DNA of 64,000 nt from NCBI RefSeq assembly GCF_001679725.1, contig NZ_CP016282.1, forward strand, positions 1,984,001 through 2,048,000, read 5' to 3'. The notes below the pieces were generated by a model. The model saw only the letters and a program-made list of their open reading frames with translations, had not been told where the DNA came from and searched no databases. The translations under genes were made by a program, and so were the position numbers. Each line of letters begins with the position of its first letter. The first letter of the stretch is position 1. This stretch comes from Cryobacterium arcticum (GTDB lineage: Bacteria > Actinomycetota > Actinomycetes > Actinomycetales > Microbacteriaceae). Positions 25,701 through 37,075 of this stretch are shown here, in pieces.

Positions 25701-26599
25701 GCCGGCGTCACCGCCAGGAAACGGCGCAGCGCGCGCGCGGCGGCCTCCGGGACCTCGTAGTGGATGAGGTGGCCCACGCCAGGCAGCACCTCGAGCTGCG
25801 CGTCGGCGAACTGGGTGACCAGCCGCTCCTGGGCGGCCACGGGGGTGATGTCATCCTTGTCGGCAGCGATCAGCAGCGTGCGGGTGGGGATGGCGGACGC
25901 GTATTCGCTGACATCGTGGCTCACCGACGCCCGGAACGCCTCGAGCACCACGGTGCGGTCGGCGAAGGCGGAGAAGTAGCGGTCGTGCTGATTGTGGATC
26001 CAGCGTCGCCGTTGGCGGTTGCGGGTCTTGGCCATGGTGATGCTCATCACCCGCACGATCACCCGGTTCCGCAGCAGGCCGAAGCCGAGGCGCTCGGGCA
26101 ACTTGGCGGCCAGCCAGTAGTAGAAGACGGCGAGCCGGGTCAGGATGCCGCGCGGCCCGGAGAGTGCCGGTGCGGCGATCGGGTTCACCAGGACCAGGTC
26201 CTGGGCGGGCAGGCCTGCCGGAGCGGCCGCGGCGGCCGCGACGACGATCGATCCGAACGAGTGACCGAGCACCACGAGCCGGCCGGGGACCGCCAGGACG
26301 CGCAGGAACTCCGCCAGCCAGGCGGCGTAGCTCTCGATCGTGTGCGGCAGGGCCGCGAAGGCCGAGGATTCGCCGAAACCGGGCAGGTCGGGTGAGACGA
26401 TCCGCAGGCCGTTCAGCTGCGCGACCACGGCTTCGAGGCCGTGGTGGTCTCCCCGGAAGCCGTGCACCAAGACGACCGTCGTCGGGGATTCGGGGTCGCC
26501 GTACTCCCAGTACCGGGTGTCGCTGCCGAGCACCGTGACGGTGGCGGCGCGGGCGTCCATCTGGCTGAGCAGGTCGGCGAAAGGCGAGGGAACGATCAT
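25697..26599 (-). CDS. Alpha/beta-fold hydrolase
   Basis: A 300-residue protein from the ATG at 26599. The alpha/beta-hydrolase features are the oxyanion strand LVHGFRGDHHG (44-54), DLPGFGES, the nucleophile elbow GHSFGS with Ser114, AADKDDITP with the acid Asp, and GVGHLIHYE with the catalytic His. An extra cap region of about 80 residues follows the nucleophile. The substrate is unknown. A frame start at 26686 would add 29 low-complexity residues; TAAACT (complement of 26607-26612) 7 nt before ATG 26599 argues for the shorter, leaderless form. It is the first gene of a pair with the glycosyltransferase. Confidence 0.85.
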   Translation of the reverse strand: MIVPSPFADLLSQMDARAATVTVLGSDTRYWEYGDPESPTTVVLVHGFRGDHHGLEAVVAQLNGLRIVSPDLPGFGESSAFAALPHTIESYAAWLAEFLRVLAVPGRLVVLGHSFGSIVVAAAAAAPAGLPAQDLVLVNPIAAPALSGPRGILTRLAVFYYWLAAKLPERLGFGLLRNRVIVRVMSITMAKTRNRQRRRWIHNQHDRYFSAFADRTVVLEAFRASVSHDVSEYASAIPTRTLLIAADKDDITPVAAQERLVTQFADAQLEVLPGVGHLIHYEVPEAAARALRRFLAVTPA

Positions 26600-26606
26600 C
26601 CGTCCC

Positions 26607-26664
26607 AGTTTAGGGCGGCGACGTGCACGAGGCTGGACAGAACCCGTGCCGATCGACTTAGACT
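26607..26664. promoter_or_regulatory. Divergent promoters of the hydrolase and treS
   Basis: TAAACT on the minus strand (26607-26612) fits a leaderless start at 26599. TAGACT on the plus strand (26659-26664) would start the treS mRNA near 26671, giving a leader of about 40 nt with GGAAGGAA before the GTG. Confidence 0.4.
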
Positions 26665-26712
26665 CGGTCACATCTGCACCATCCACAGCCGCCGCTGACC
26701 GGAAGGAACGCC

Positions 26713-28410
<1,698 letters not shown>

Positions 28411-28462
28411 CGGCCGTCACGCGCGCTAGACCACGCGCGCTGACCGCACGCGTTAAACAACA

Positions 28463-28492
28463 CAGGGCGACCAGCCGAAGCCGGTCGCCCTG
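28463..28492. terminator. Bidirectional hairpin between treS and rpmE2
   Basis: A 10-bp stem (CAGGGCGACC with its complement) encloses a 10-nt loop. The two flanking genes converge on it. Confidence 0.65.
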
Positions 28493-28513
28493 AAGCGTGT
28501 TGGAAGGGTCGGA

Positions 28514-28765
28514 CTACTTGCCGAAGCCCTTGTACCGCGAGTTGAACTTCTCGACGCGTCCAGCGGAGTCCATGATGCGCTGCTTGCCCGTGTAGAACGG
28601 GTGCGACTCGGAGGAGATTTCCACGTCGATGACCGGGTACGTGGTGCCGTCTTCCCACTCGATGGTCTTCGAGCTGGAGACCGTCGAACGGGTAAGGAAC
28701 GTCGCACCCGACGCGAGGTCGCGGAAGACCACGGGAGCGTATGTGGGGTGAATGTCAGACTTCAT
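28514..28765 (-). CDS. rpmE2: Ribosomal protein bL31, type B (zinc-independent)
   Basis: An 83-residue bL31 paralogue. It starts [16 protein letters not shown] and contains [21 protein letters not shown], the type B signature, and it has no cysteines. The zinc-binding type A form has a CxxC. Type B proteins replace type A in the large subunit under zinc starvation, or serve as the only copy in some actinobacteria. GGAAG precedes the ATG. I looked for a Zur site upstream and found none; a near-palindrome, GGTCTTAAGGACC, lies at 28832-28844 in the upstream region. Confidence 0.95.
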   Translation of the reverse strand: MKSDIHPTYAPVVFRDLASGATFLTRSTVSSSKTIEWEDGTTYPVIDVEISSESHPFYTGKQRIMDSAGRVEKFNSRYKGFGK

Positions 28766-28899
28766 GGAGACTTCCTTGTTGCGTGTCGATGGGTGGGTTC
28801 TGGCTCGCCGGTTGCGGCAGAAAAGTATTCCGGTCTTAAGGACCAGCTATGGAGTTTAGCAGAATCTGAGGGCCTCGGGTGGCCGACGCCCTGGAGGGC

Positions 28900-29682
28900 T
28901 CAGATTGCCCGGGCGGAGAAGCGTCCGTCGGTCTCGGTCAGCTCGATGGGCAGGCCGAACGCGCGGGTCAGGGTGTCCGAGGTGAGGGACTCCGCCAGCG
29001 GGCCGGCGCTGACGACGCTGCCGCCGGACAACAGCAGCACGTGGGTGAATCCGCGCGGGATCTCTTCCACGTGGTGGGTGACCATGATGATGGCCGGGGA
29101 GTTCGGTTCGCTCGCGAAGCCGCTCAGCAGGCGGAGCAGTTCTTCCCGGGCGCCGAGGTCGAGGCTCGCGGCGGGTTCGTCGAGAAGCAGGATCTCGGGG
29201 TCGGTCATGATCGACCGGGCGATCTGCACGCGCTTCTGTTCGCCGTCGCTCAGGCTGCCGAACTTGCGGTCGGCCAGGTGGTCGAGTTTCCATTCGGTGA
29301 GCACCCGCTGTGCGCGGCGCTCGTCGATCTCTTCGTACTCCTCGTTCCAGCGGCCGGTGACCGAGTAGGCCGCCGTCATGACGACGTTGAGCACGGTCTC
29401 GTTGGCCGGCACCCGGCGGGCCATGGCGGTGGAGGCGAAGCCGATCCGCGGACGCAGCTCGAACAGGTCGCTGCCGCCGATGGGCTCCTCGAGCACCTCG
29501 GCGGTACCGGAGGACGGGTGCATGAGCGCGGCGGCGATCTGCAGTGTCGTGGTCTTCCCTGCACCGTTCGGTCCGAGGATGACCCAGCGCTGATCGCTGT
29601 CTACACTCCAATCCACTGAGTCGAGGATGGTTGTGCCACCCCGGACGACGGAGACTCCGGTGAAGTGAAGAACGTTGACCAT
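28900..29682 (-). CDS. ABC transporter ATP-binding protein, single domain
   Basis: A 260-residue cytoplasmic ATPase: Walker A GPNGAGKTT (about 37-45), signature LSDGEQKRVQIARS (Asp in place of the second Gly of LSGGQ), Walker B ILLLDEPAASLD, and H-loop MVTHHVEE. No permease gene is adjacent, so its partner is unknown. From memory it resembles M. tuberculosis Rv3041c, which lies beside serB2; serB is also close here (32227), so gene neighbourhood is partly conserved. The start is ATG 29682. Confidence 0.87.
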   Translation of the reverse strand: MVNVLHFTGVSVVRGGTTILDSVDWSVDSDQRWVILGPNGAGKTTTLQIAAALMHPSSGTAEVLEEPIGGSDLFELRPRIGFASTAMARRVPANETVLNVVMTAAYSVTGRWNEEYEEIDERRAQRVLTEWKLDHLADRKFGSLSDGEQKRVQIARSIMTDPEILLLDEPAASLDLGAREELLRLLSGFASEPNSPAIIMVTHHVEEIPRGFTHVLLLSGGSVVSAGPLAESLTSDTLTRAFGLPIELTETDGRFSARAI

Positions 29683-29722
29683 GCACCCATGTTATCGGGC
29701 GGCGCTGGGCCCCTCGGTCACG

Positions 29723-30904
29723 CTAGAGCAGTGCGGCGTAAATCTCCCGCGTGCTCGCGGCGATCTGGCCCCAGCTGAACATCTCCTCGGCCCGGACCCG
29801 GCCGGCGCGGCCCATCCGGGCGGCCAGATCGGGGTCGGCGAGCACCTCGGTGAGTGTGCGGGCCAGATCGGCGACGAAGACCGCGGGGTCGGTCGGGGTG
29901 CCCGTCCCGTCGCTGAGCTGGTCGATGGGGACCAGCCGGCCGGTGACGCCATCCGCAACGACCTCGGGGATGCCGCCGGTGGCGGTGCCTACCACGGGCA
30001 GGCCGCACGCCATGGCTTCGAGGTTGACGATGCCGAGAGGCTCGTAGACCGAGGGGCAGACGAAGACCGTGCCGGCCGTGAGCACGGCGGAGAGCTCGTG
30101 CTGCGGCAGCAGCCGGTCGATCCAGACGACACCGGATCGTTCTTTTTGCAGGTCTTCGACCAGGCCGGTGACCTCGGCGAGAATGCCGGGCGTGTCAGGG
30201 GCGCCGGCGCAGAGCACCAGCTGCACCTCAGGCGGGAGCATCGCGGCTGCGCGCAGGAGGTACGGGAGGCCCTTCTGCCGGGTGATCCGGCCGACGAACA
30301 CCACCGACGGCCGGTCGGGGTCGATGCCGAGCGCGCGCACCACGTCCGCGTCGGTCGTGGGCTTCCACCGGTCGAGGTCGATGCCGTTGTACACCACGTG
30401 CACACGGGACTCGTCCAGGGCGGGATAGCTGCGCAGGATGTCGGCGCGCATGCCTCCGCTCACGGCGATGACGGCGTCGGCGGCTTCGAAGGCGGTCTTC
30501 TCGATCCAGCTCGACACGCGGTAGCCGCCGCCCAGCTGCTCGGCCTTCCACGGGCGCAACGGCTCGAGGCTGTGTGCGGTGACCACGTGGGGCACCCCGT
30601 GCAGCAGCTTGGCGATGTGCCCGGCCCCGTTGGCGTACCAGGTGTGGGAGTGCACCACATCGGCGCCCTGCACGTCCTGGGCCATCTGCAGGTCGACGCC
30701 GAGGGTGGTGAGTGTCGCATTGGCCTCGGCCAGTTCGGCGGGCACGCCGTACGCGAACGTGTCGGCCTCCGTCCGGGGGGCGCCGAAGCACCGCACCGTG
30801 ACATCGATATCGGAGCGGAGGGCCTTCACTAGCTCGGCGACGTGAACGCCGGCCCCTCCATAGATCTCGGGCGGGTATTCCTTGGTGAGCAGATCGACGC
30901 GCAT
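29723..30904 (-). CDS. glgA: Glycogen synthase, actinobacterial GT4 type
   Basis: A 393-residue GT-B enzyme. Its N terminus reads LLTKEYPPEIYGGAGVHVAELV, the nucleotide-sugar synthase signature with the K-x-G-G-like KEYPP...GGAG. The C-terminal domain has FVGRITRQKGLPYLL and the donor-binding VYEPLGIVNLEAMACGLPVVGT. The mycobacterial orthologue class (GlgM) can make maltose-1-phosphate as well as extend alpha-glucan, so either activity is possible. TAGTTT lies 6 nt before the ATG on the minus strand, so the mRNA is probably leaderless. It diverges from glgC across 81 nt. Confidence 0.93.
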   Translation of the reverse strand: MRVDLLTKEYPPEIYGGAGVHVAELVKALRSDIDVTVRCFGAPRTEADTFAYGVPAELAEANATLTTLGVDLQMAQDVQGADVVHSHTWYANGAGHIAKLLHGVPHVVTAHSLEPLRPWKAEQLGGGYRVSSWIEKTAFEAADAVIAVSGGMRADILRSYPALDESRVHVVYNGIDLDRWKPTTDADVVRALGIDPDRPSVVFVGRITRQKGLPYLLRAAAMLPPEVQLVLCAGAPDTPGILAEVTGLVEDLQKERSGVVWIDRLLPQHELSAVLTAGTVFVCPSVYEPLGIVNLEAMACGLPVVGTATGGIPEVVADGVTGRLVPIDQLSDGTGTPTDPAVFVADLARTLTEVLADPDLAARMGRAGRVRAEEMFSWGQIAASTREIYAALL

Positions 30905-30910
30905 GCAGTA

Positions 30911-30916
30911 AAACTA
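30911..30916 (-). promoter_or_regulatory. -10 box of glgA, leaderless
   Basis: Read on the minus strand this is TAGTTT, 6 nt from the ATG at 30904, without a Shine-Dalgarno. Confidence 0.5.
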
Positions 30917-30973
30917 GCGCAGGGCGATGGGCGGACACACCCCCGCACGCTGGTCGGAAGCACCGGATGGCCC

Positions 30974-30979
30974 TAATCT
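30974..30979 (+). promoter_or_regulatory. -10 box of glgC, leaderless
   Basis: TAATCT is 6 nt from the ATG at 30986. Spacing and lack of a Shine-Dalgarno mirror glgA on the other strand, so the two pathway genes share a compact divergent promoter. Confidence 0.5.
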
Positions 30980-30985
30980 AAAGTT

Positions 30986-32230
30986 ATGAAGGCCCAGAAG
31001 ATCTTTGGAATCGTTCTCGCAGGCGGCGAGGGAAAACGGCTGATGCCGTTGACCGAAGACCGCGCCAAACCAGCGGTGCCGTTTGGAGGGCATTACCGGT
31101 TGATCGACTTCGCATTGTCGAATCTGATCAACTCCGGTGTCACCCAGATCGTCGTCCTGACCCAGTACAAGTCCCACAGCCTCGACCGTCACGTGTCCCA
31201 GACCTGGCACGTGTCCGGCGGGCTGTTCAACTCCTACATCGCCTCCGTGCCCGCGCAGCAGCGGCTCGGCAAGCGCTGGTTCAGCGGGTCGGCGGATGCC
31301 ATCCTGCAGAGCCTCAACCTCATCCACGATGAGAAGCCCGACATCGTCGTCGTGGTCGGTGCCGACCACGTCTACCGCATGGACTTCAGCCAGATGATCC
31401 AGGCGCACATCGATTCCGGTGCGCAGGCCACCGTGGCGGCCATCCGGCAGCCCATCGGACTGGCGGACCAGTTCGGCGTCATCGAAGTGGATGCCGCAAC
31501 GCCGGACCGGATCAGCGACTTCCGGGAGAAGCCCAAGGACGCCATCGGCCTGGCCGACGCGCCGCACGAGGTGTTCGCGTCGATGGGCAACTACGTCTTC
31601 AACGCCGACGCGCTGATCGAGGCCGTTCGCCGTGACGGCGAACGCACCGACTCCAGCCACGACATGGGCGGCGACATCGTCCCCGACTTCGTCTCCCGCG
31701 GCGAAGCCGGCGTTTACGACCTGCAGCGCAACGAGGTGCCGGGGTCCACCGACCGCGACCGGTACTACTGGCGCGATGTGGGAACCATCGACTCGTTCTT
31801 CGAGGCTCACCAGGACCTGATCAGCGCCCTGCCGGTGTTCAACCTGTACAACCAGAGCTGGCCGATCTTCAGCCAGCAGCTGAACTCGCCGCCGGCTAAG
31901 TTCGTGCGTGACGCCAAGGGTTCGCTGGGCACCGTGATCGATTCGATCGTCTCGCTCGGGTGCGTGATTTCCGGTGCCCACCTCGAGCGCAGTGTCGTCG
32001 GCCCCTGGGCCGTCATCGACTCTGGCGCCCACGTGGTCGACTCGATCGTCTTCGACCGGGTGCAGATCCGGCCGGGCGCCGTGGTGCACCGCGCCATCCT
32101 CGACAAGGACGTCATCGTCGCGGAGGGCGCCAACATCGGCGTCGACCGTGACCGTGACCTCGCCCGGGGTTTCAGTGTCACCGAGTCCGGGATCACCGTG
32201 GTCGGCAAGGGCGTGCACGTACACCCGTGA
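30986..32230 (+). CDS. glgC: Glucose-1-phosphate adenylyltransferase
   Basis: A 414-residue enzyme. The nucleotidyltransferase domain begins [25 protein letters not shown], followed by [14 protein letters not shown]. The C-terminal left-handed beta-helix has hexapeptide-like repeats ([24 protein letters not shown]). It makes ADP-glucose for GlgA and is the committed, allosterically regulated step of glycogen synthesis. Glucose-1-phosphate may come partly from the cellobiose phosphorylase at 806. Its stop overlaps the GTG of serB by four bases. Confidence 0.97.
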   Translation: MKAQKIFGIVLAGGEGKRLMPLTEDRAKPAVPFGGHYRLIDFALSNLINSGVTQIVVLTQYKSHSLDRHVSQTWHVSGGLFNSYIASVPAQQRLGKRWFSGSADAILQSLNLIHDEKPDIVVVVGADHVYRMDFSQMIQAHIDSGAQATVAAIRQPIGLADQFGVIEVDAATPDRISDFREKPKDAIGLADAPHEVFASMGNYVFNADALIEAVRRDGERTDSSHDMGGDIVPDFVSRGEAGVYDLQRNEVPGSTDRDRYYWRDVGTIDSFFEAHQDLISALPVFNLYNQSWPIFSQQLNSPPAKFVRDAKGSLGTVIDSIVSLGCVISGAHLERSVVGPWAVIDSGAHVVDSIVFDRVQIRPGAVVHRAILDKDVIVAEGANIGVDRDRDLARGFSVTESGITVVGKGVHVHP

Positions 32231-32874
32231 ACGCCCCAGCTAGGTTCCTCGTCGTCCTGGATGCCGACTCCACCCTGATCGAGAACGAGGTCATCGAGCT
32301 CCTCGCTGAGGCGGCCGGTTCCCTCGCCCTCGTGGCCGAGGTGACCGATCGCGCCATGCGCGGCGAACTCGATTTCGCGGAGAGCCTCCGGCAACGGGTC
32401 GCCACCCTGGCCGGGTTGTCCACCGACGTCTTCGCCCAGGTGGGCGCCCTGATTCGTCCTACCGCCGGCGTGCACGACCTCATCACTGGTCTGCACGCCG
32501 GCGGCAGCCGGATCGGCGTCGTCTCCGGCGGCTTCCACGAGCTCCTCGACCCGCTGGCCGCCAGCCTGGGCCTCGATCACTGGCGGGCCAACCGGCTCGA
32601 GGTCGAGGACGGCCACCTCACCGGCAGGCTGTCCGGACCGATCATCGACGCGTCGGCGAAAGCGGCCGCCCTGACCGAATGGGCGGCGGTGGACGGCGTT
32701 GACCTCTGCTCCACTGTGGCGGTGGGTGACGGGGCCAACGACCTCACCATGATGCGCATTGCCGGTCTCGGAGTGGCGTTCAATGCCAAGCCCATCGTGC
32801 GCCGCTCGGCCGACCTGGTGATCGGCACAACCGACCTCAGCCAGGTACTGCCCCTCCTGGGCCTGCGCGGCTGA
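32227..32874 (+). CDS. serB: Phosphoserine phosphatase
   Basis: A 215-residue HAD phosphatase. Motif I is [16 protein letters not shown] with Asp12 and Asp14, motif II is [10 protein letters not shown], and motif III is [13 protein letters not shown]. It lacks the N-terminal ACT domains of mycobacterial SerB2, so it is the minimal form. It performs the last step of L-serine synthesis. The GTG start lies inside the stop of glgC (GTGA), so it is translated from the glgC mRNA. That pairing is metabolically unexplained. A large hairpin follows. Confidence 0.94.
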   Translation: MNAPARFLVVLDADSTLIENEVIELLAEAAGSLALVAEVTDRAMRGELDFAESLRQRVATLAGLSTDVFAQVGALIRPTAGVHDLITGLHAGGSRIGVVSGGFHELLDPLAASLGLDHWRANRLEVEDGHLTGRLSGPIIDASAKAAALTEWAAVDGVDLCSTVAVGDGANDLTMMRIAGLGVAFNAKPIVRRSADLVIGTTDLSQVLPLLGLRG

Positions 32875-32911
32875 CCCCGGGCGCGTGCGGCGAACGCACA
32901 GAAGAACCGAA

Positions 32912-32946
32912 GAAGCCCGGCGGGACCACTGGTCCGGCCGGGCTTC
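32912..32946. terminator. Bidirectional terminator between serB and fabG
   Basis: A 16-bp stem (GAAGCCCGGCGGGACC) with one mismatch closes over an ACT loop; an outer CACAG...CTGTG pairing extends it. The genes on both sides converge here. Confidence 0.75.
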
Positions 32947-32966
32947 CGTCTGTGCGGTGGGGCTGC

Positions 32967-33677
32967 CTAGTGGCCCATTCCCAGTCCGCCGTCGACGGGG
33001 ATGACAGCGCCCGAGATGTAGGACGCGTCGTCGCCCGCGATCCAGGTGACCACCCGTGCGACCTCGGCCGGGGAGGCGAAGCGTCCGGCCGGGATGTTCC
33101 GCTTGTACTCGGCCTGCTGCGCGTCGGGGAGCTGGGCGGTCATGTCGGTTTCGATGAAGCCGGGAGCGACGACGTTCGCCGTGATGCCCCGGGCGCCGAG
33201 TTCGCGGGTGACCGAACGGGCCAGGCCCACGAGTCCGCTCTTCGAGGAGGAGTAGTTGACCTGGCCGGCCGAACCGTAGAGGCCGACAACGCTGGAGATC
33301 AGGACGATGCGGCCGAAGCGGGCCTTGAGCATGCCCTTGGAGGCCCGCTTGACCACGCGGAAGGCTCCGCTGAGGTTCGTGTCGATGACGGAGGTGAAGT
33401 CCTCTTCGCTCATTCGCATCAGAAGAGTGTCCTTGGTGATGCCGGCGTTGGCCACGACGATCTCGACGGGCCCGTAGGCGGCTTCGATCTCGGTGAACGC
33501 CGCATCGATCGAGGCGTAGTCGGTGACGTCGGCACGCACGGTGAGGCTGCCGGCGGGGCCCTCACCGGAGCGGGCCGTGATGGCGACCCGGTGCCCCTGG
33601 GCGATGAATTCCTCGGCGATGGCGTAGCCGATCCCGCGGTTGCCTCCCGTTACCAGAACTGTTCGAGCGGTCGCCAT
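32967..33677 (-). CDS. fabG: 3-oxoacyl-ACP reductase
   Basis: A 236-residue short-chain dehydrogenase/reductase. TGGNRGIG (10-17) binds NADPH, NAG is in VANAGITKD, and the catalytic Ser, Tyr and Lys lie in ISSVVG and VNYSSSK. PGFIETDMT is typical of FabG. It reduces the 3-keto group in fatty-acid elongation. GAAAGGA lies 8 nt before the ATG. It diverges from the DUF3099 gene, a neighbourhood often seen in actinobacteria. Confidence 0.92.
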   Translation of the reverse strand: MATARTVLVTGGNRGIGYAIAEEFIAQGHRVAITARSGEGPAGSLTVRADVTDYASIDAAFTEIEAAYGPVEIVVANAGITKDTLLMRMSEEDFTSVIDTNLSGAFRVVKRASKGMLKARFGRIVLISSVVGLYGSAGQVNYSSSKSGLVGLARSVTRELGARGITANVVAPGFIETDMTAQLPDAQQAEYKRNIPAGRFASPAEVARVVTWIAGDDASYISGAVIPVDGGLGMGH

Positions 33678-33823
33678 GGCGGGGTCCTTTCGGTGAGCAT
33701 GCCCGCATTCAGCGCGGGCACAGATTCATTCAGCTTAGAGCGTTCCGGGATGTGACCCACGGGGCGGGCAGGGGACGTAGGCTTGTTTCAGAGCGTGGAC
33801 AGGCGTATTTGGATCCCTGAGCG

Positions 33824-34180
33824 ATGGGCACGATGAAGCAGCAGCAGTCGATCACGACGCTCCCCCCGTCACCGGACGAGGAGCGGCGCAGCCGCATGAT
33901 CAAGTACACGGTCACCATGGGCATCCGCATGGTGTGCATCGTGTTGATGCTCTTTGTGCACGGATGGTGGCTGCTCGTGTGCGCCCTCGGCGCCATCCTG
34001 CTGCCGTACTTCGCCGTCATCGCCGCGAACGTGCACGGTGAGCAACGGACGACACCGGTCCTGCGGCCGGGCGCCATCGTGCTCTCCCGTGCGGAGGCGC
34101 CGGACGACAGGGCGGCACGGCCTGACACCGTCACGCCCGACGAGACCGCTCCAGCGGCCGGTGGCGAGGACGCCCGGTGA
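33824..34180 (+). CDS. DUF3099 membrane protein
   Basis: A 118-residue protein. A short cytoplasmic N terminus ends SRMIKYTVTMGIRM, followed by two membrane helices at about 30-48 and 50-70 and a disordered acidic tail. This is the DUF3099 pattern, of unknown function. ATG 33824 is taken; a second ATG at 33833 is equally possible, since neither has a good Shine-Dalgarno. The stop overlaps the next GTG (34177), so three genes through SURF1 are coupled. Being first in that operon suggests a link to respiratory complex assembly, which is inference. Confidence 0.8.
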   Translation: MGTMKQQQSITTLPPSPDEERRSRMIKYTVTMGIRMVCIVLMLFVHGWWLLVCALGAILLPYFAVIAANVHGEQRTTPVLRPGAIVLSRAEAPDDRAARPDTVTPDETAPAAGGEDAR

Positions 34181-34446
34181 TCGGGTTCGGTGCCGCCCCC
34201 GAGACCACCAACTGCTCGCGAGCGGGATGCCGGGAACTGGCGTCCTGGCGCCTGGACTGGCGGAATCCGCGTATCCACGCCGAGGACCGGGTGAAGACCT
34301 GGCTGGCCTGTGACGAGCACGTCGACTTCCTCCGGGACTTCCTGTCCACCCGCGACTTCCCGCTACGCGTGAGCCCCCTGGAGGCCACTGAGCGCACCGG
34401 GACTGAGCGTACCGGGACTGGGCTGACCGGGACGGAGCTCACATGA
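34177..34446 (+). CDS. Hypothetical protein with a C4/CxxH-type zinc site
   Basis: An 89-residue soluble protein. Cys13 and Cys18 (CSRAGC) with Cys45 and His48 (ACDEH) look like one zinc site around a small beta core containing WRLDWRNPRIH. From residue 71 the tail is a threefold repeat of the pentapeptide TERTG. It overlaps both neighbours by four bases (GTGA at 34177, ATGA at 34443) and so is translated as part of the DUF3099-SURF1 operon. I recall similar proteins being database-labelled acetone carboxylase, which is not supported here. Function unknown. Confidence 0.75.
   Translation: MIGFGAAPETTNCSRAGCRELASWRLDWRNPRIHAEDRVKTWLACDEHVDFLRDFLSTRDFPLRVSPLEATERTGTERTGTGLTGTELT
34387..34440 (+). 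repeat. In-frame 15-bp tandem repeats (3.6 copies)
   Basis: Units ACTGAGCGCACCGGG start at 34387, 34402, 34417 and 34432 (the last partial). The array encodes the C-terminal TERTG-type repeats of the zinc protein and ends at the SURF1 start codon. Confidence 0.85.
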
Positions 34447-35285
34447 GCGGCTGGCGTTTCCTGATCTCCCGGCAGTGGGCCGGCTACCTGGCCCTCACCA
34501 TCGTGTTCGCCGTCATCTGCTCCGGCCTGGGGGTGTGGCAGCTCGCCCGCCGCGCCGAGGCTCAGGCCGAGATCAGCCGGGTGGAGACGAACTTCGACGC
34601 AGAGGCCGTGCCGGTCACCGAGGCCCTTCCGAACCTCGATTCCTTCGAGGAGTCGCAGAAGTGGCTGCCGGTCGAACTCACGGGAACCTACCTCAGGGAC
34701 GAGGAGATCCTGGTGCGCAACCGCCCGTTGAACATCAACCCCGGTTTCGAGGTGCTCACTCCCCTGCTCTTGAGCGACGGCGATGTGTTCATCGTGAACC
34801 GCGGCTGGGTTCCCACCGGTGAAGACCAGAACGCACCGGACTCCGTTCCGGCCGCTCCCACCGGGGAGGTCACCGTGATCGCCCGGCTCAAGCAGGGCGA
34901 ACCGTCACTGGCCGGGCGCAGTGCCACCGGCAACCAGATCGCCACGATCAACCTGACCGAGATCGCCGAACGGCTCGGCACCGACACCTACACCGGCGCC
35001 TACGGCCTGATGAAGTCAGAGGACCCGGCGACAGCCGAGCGTCCGACGGCCGTGACCCGGCCGGTCCGCGACGAGGGACCGCACCTGTCGTACGCGTTCC
35101 AGTGGTTCGTGTTCGCCCTGATGGGCTTCATCGGCCTGGGCTGGGCGGCCCGCCAGGAGTACCGCAACATCAACGCTGAGGACCCCGACGAGCGCGTCAG
35201 GGCCGCGGACCGGGCCCGCCGCCAAGCGGCCAAACCGCGCAGCGACGCCGACATCGAGGACGAGCTGGTCGACCAGCACTCCTGA
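34443..35285 (+). CDS. SURF1-family cytochrome oxidase assembly protein
   Basis: A 280-residue protein with the SURF1 layout: one membrane helix near the N terminus (about 13-33, YLALTIVFAVICSGLGVWQ), an extracytoplasmic domain with VNRGWVPTG, and a second helix at about 214-236 (YAFQWFVFALMGFIGLGW). GVWQ, the GRW-like VNRGW and YAFQWF motifs are family marks. It helps insert heme a into the aa3 oxidase subunit I, matching ctaA and ctaB further along. A charged C-terminal tail of about 40 residues follows. Its ATG overlaps the stop of the zinc protein. Confidence 0.92.
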   Translation: MSGWRFLISRQWAGYLALTIVFAVICSGLGVWQLARRAEAQAEISRVETNFDAEAVPVTEALPNLDSFEESQKWLPVELTGTYLRDEEILVRNRPLNINPGFEVLTPLLLSDGDVFIVNRGWVPTGEDQNAPDSVPAAPTGEVTVIARLKQGEPSLAGRSATGNQIATINLTEIAERLGTDTYTGAYGLMKSEDPATAERPTAVTRPVRDEGPHLSYAFQWFVFALMGFIGLGWAARQEYRNINAEDPDERVRAADRARRQAAKPRSDADIEDELVDQHS

Positions 35286-35296
35286 CCGGCACCGGC

Positions 35297-35313
35297 CGGC
35301 GTGAAACGCCGGC
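35297..35313. terminator. Hairpin between SURF1 and the ABC-F gene
   Basis: CCGGCGT and ACGCCGG pair over a GAA loop between two convergent genes. The following GC-rich repeats of GTACCGGC may extend the structure. There is no T tract. Confidence 0.45.
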
Positions 35314-35357
35314 ACGCACCGGCCGGGCGTACCGGCAGGGCGTACCGGCCGGTACGG

Positions 35358-36956
<1,599 letters not shown>

Positions 36957-37075
36957 AGCAATAGTCCATTCGAGGGAGTCGTGGGAGGTCGGCCGAACAT
37001 GGCCAATTCACCAGTATATTTGCTCGCGCGGCATTTCCGACCCGAAGTGCCGGAATGGGCCCCGCCGGGCCGGTT

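Noticed and set aside
28766..28899. Zur-binding site upstream of rpmE2
   Set aside because: No TGAAAATGATTTTCA-like sequence is present; only an unrelated GGTC...GACC near-palindrome.
34177..34446. Acetone carboxylase
   Set aside because: I recall databases carrying this name for similar small proteins, but 89 residues with a zinc-like site cannot be that enzyme.
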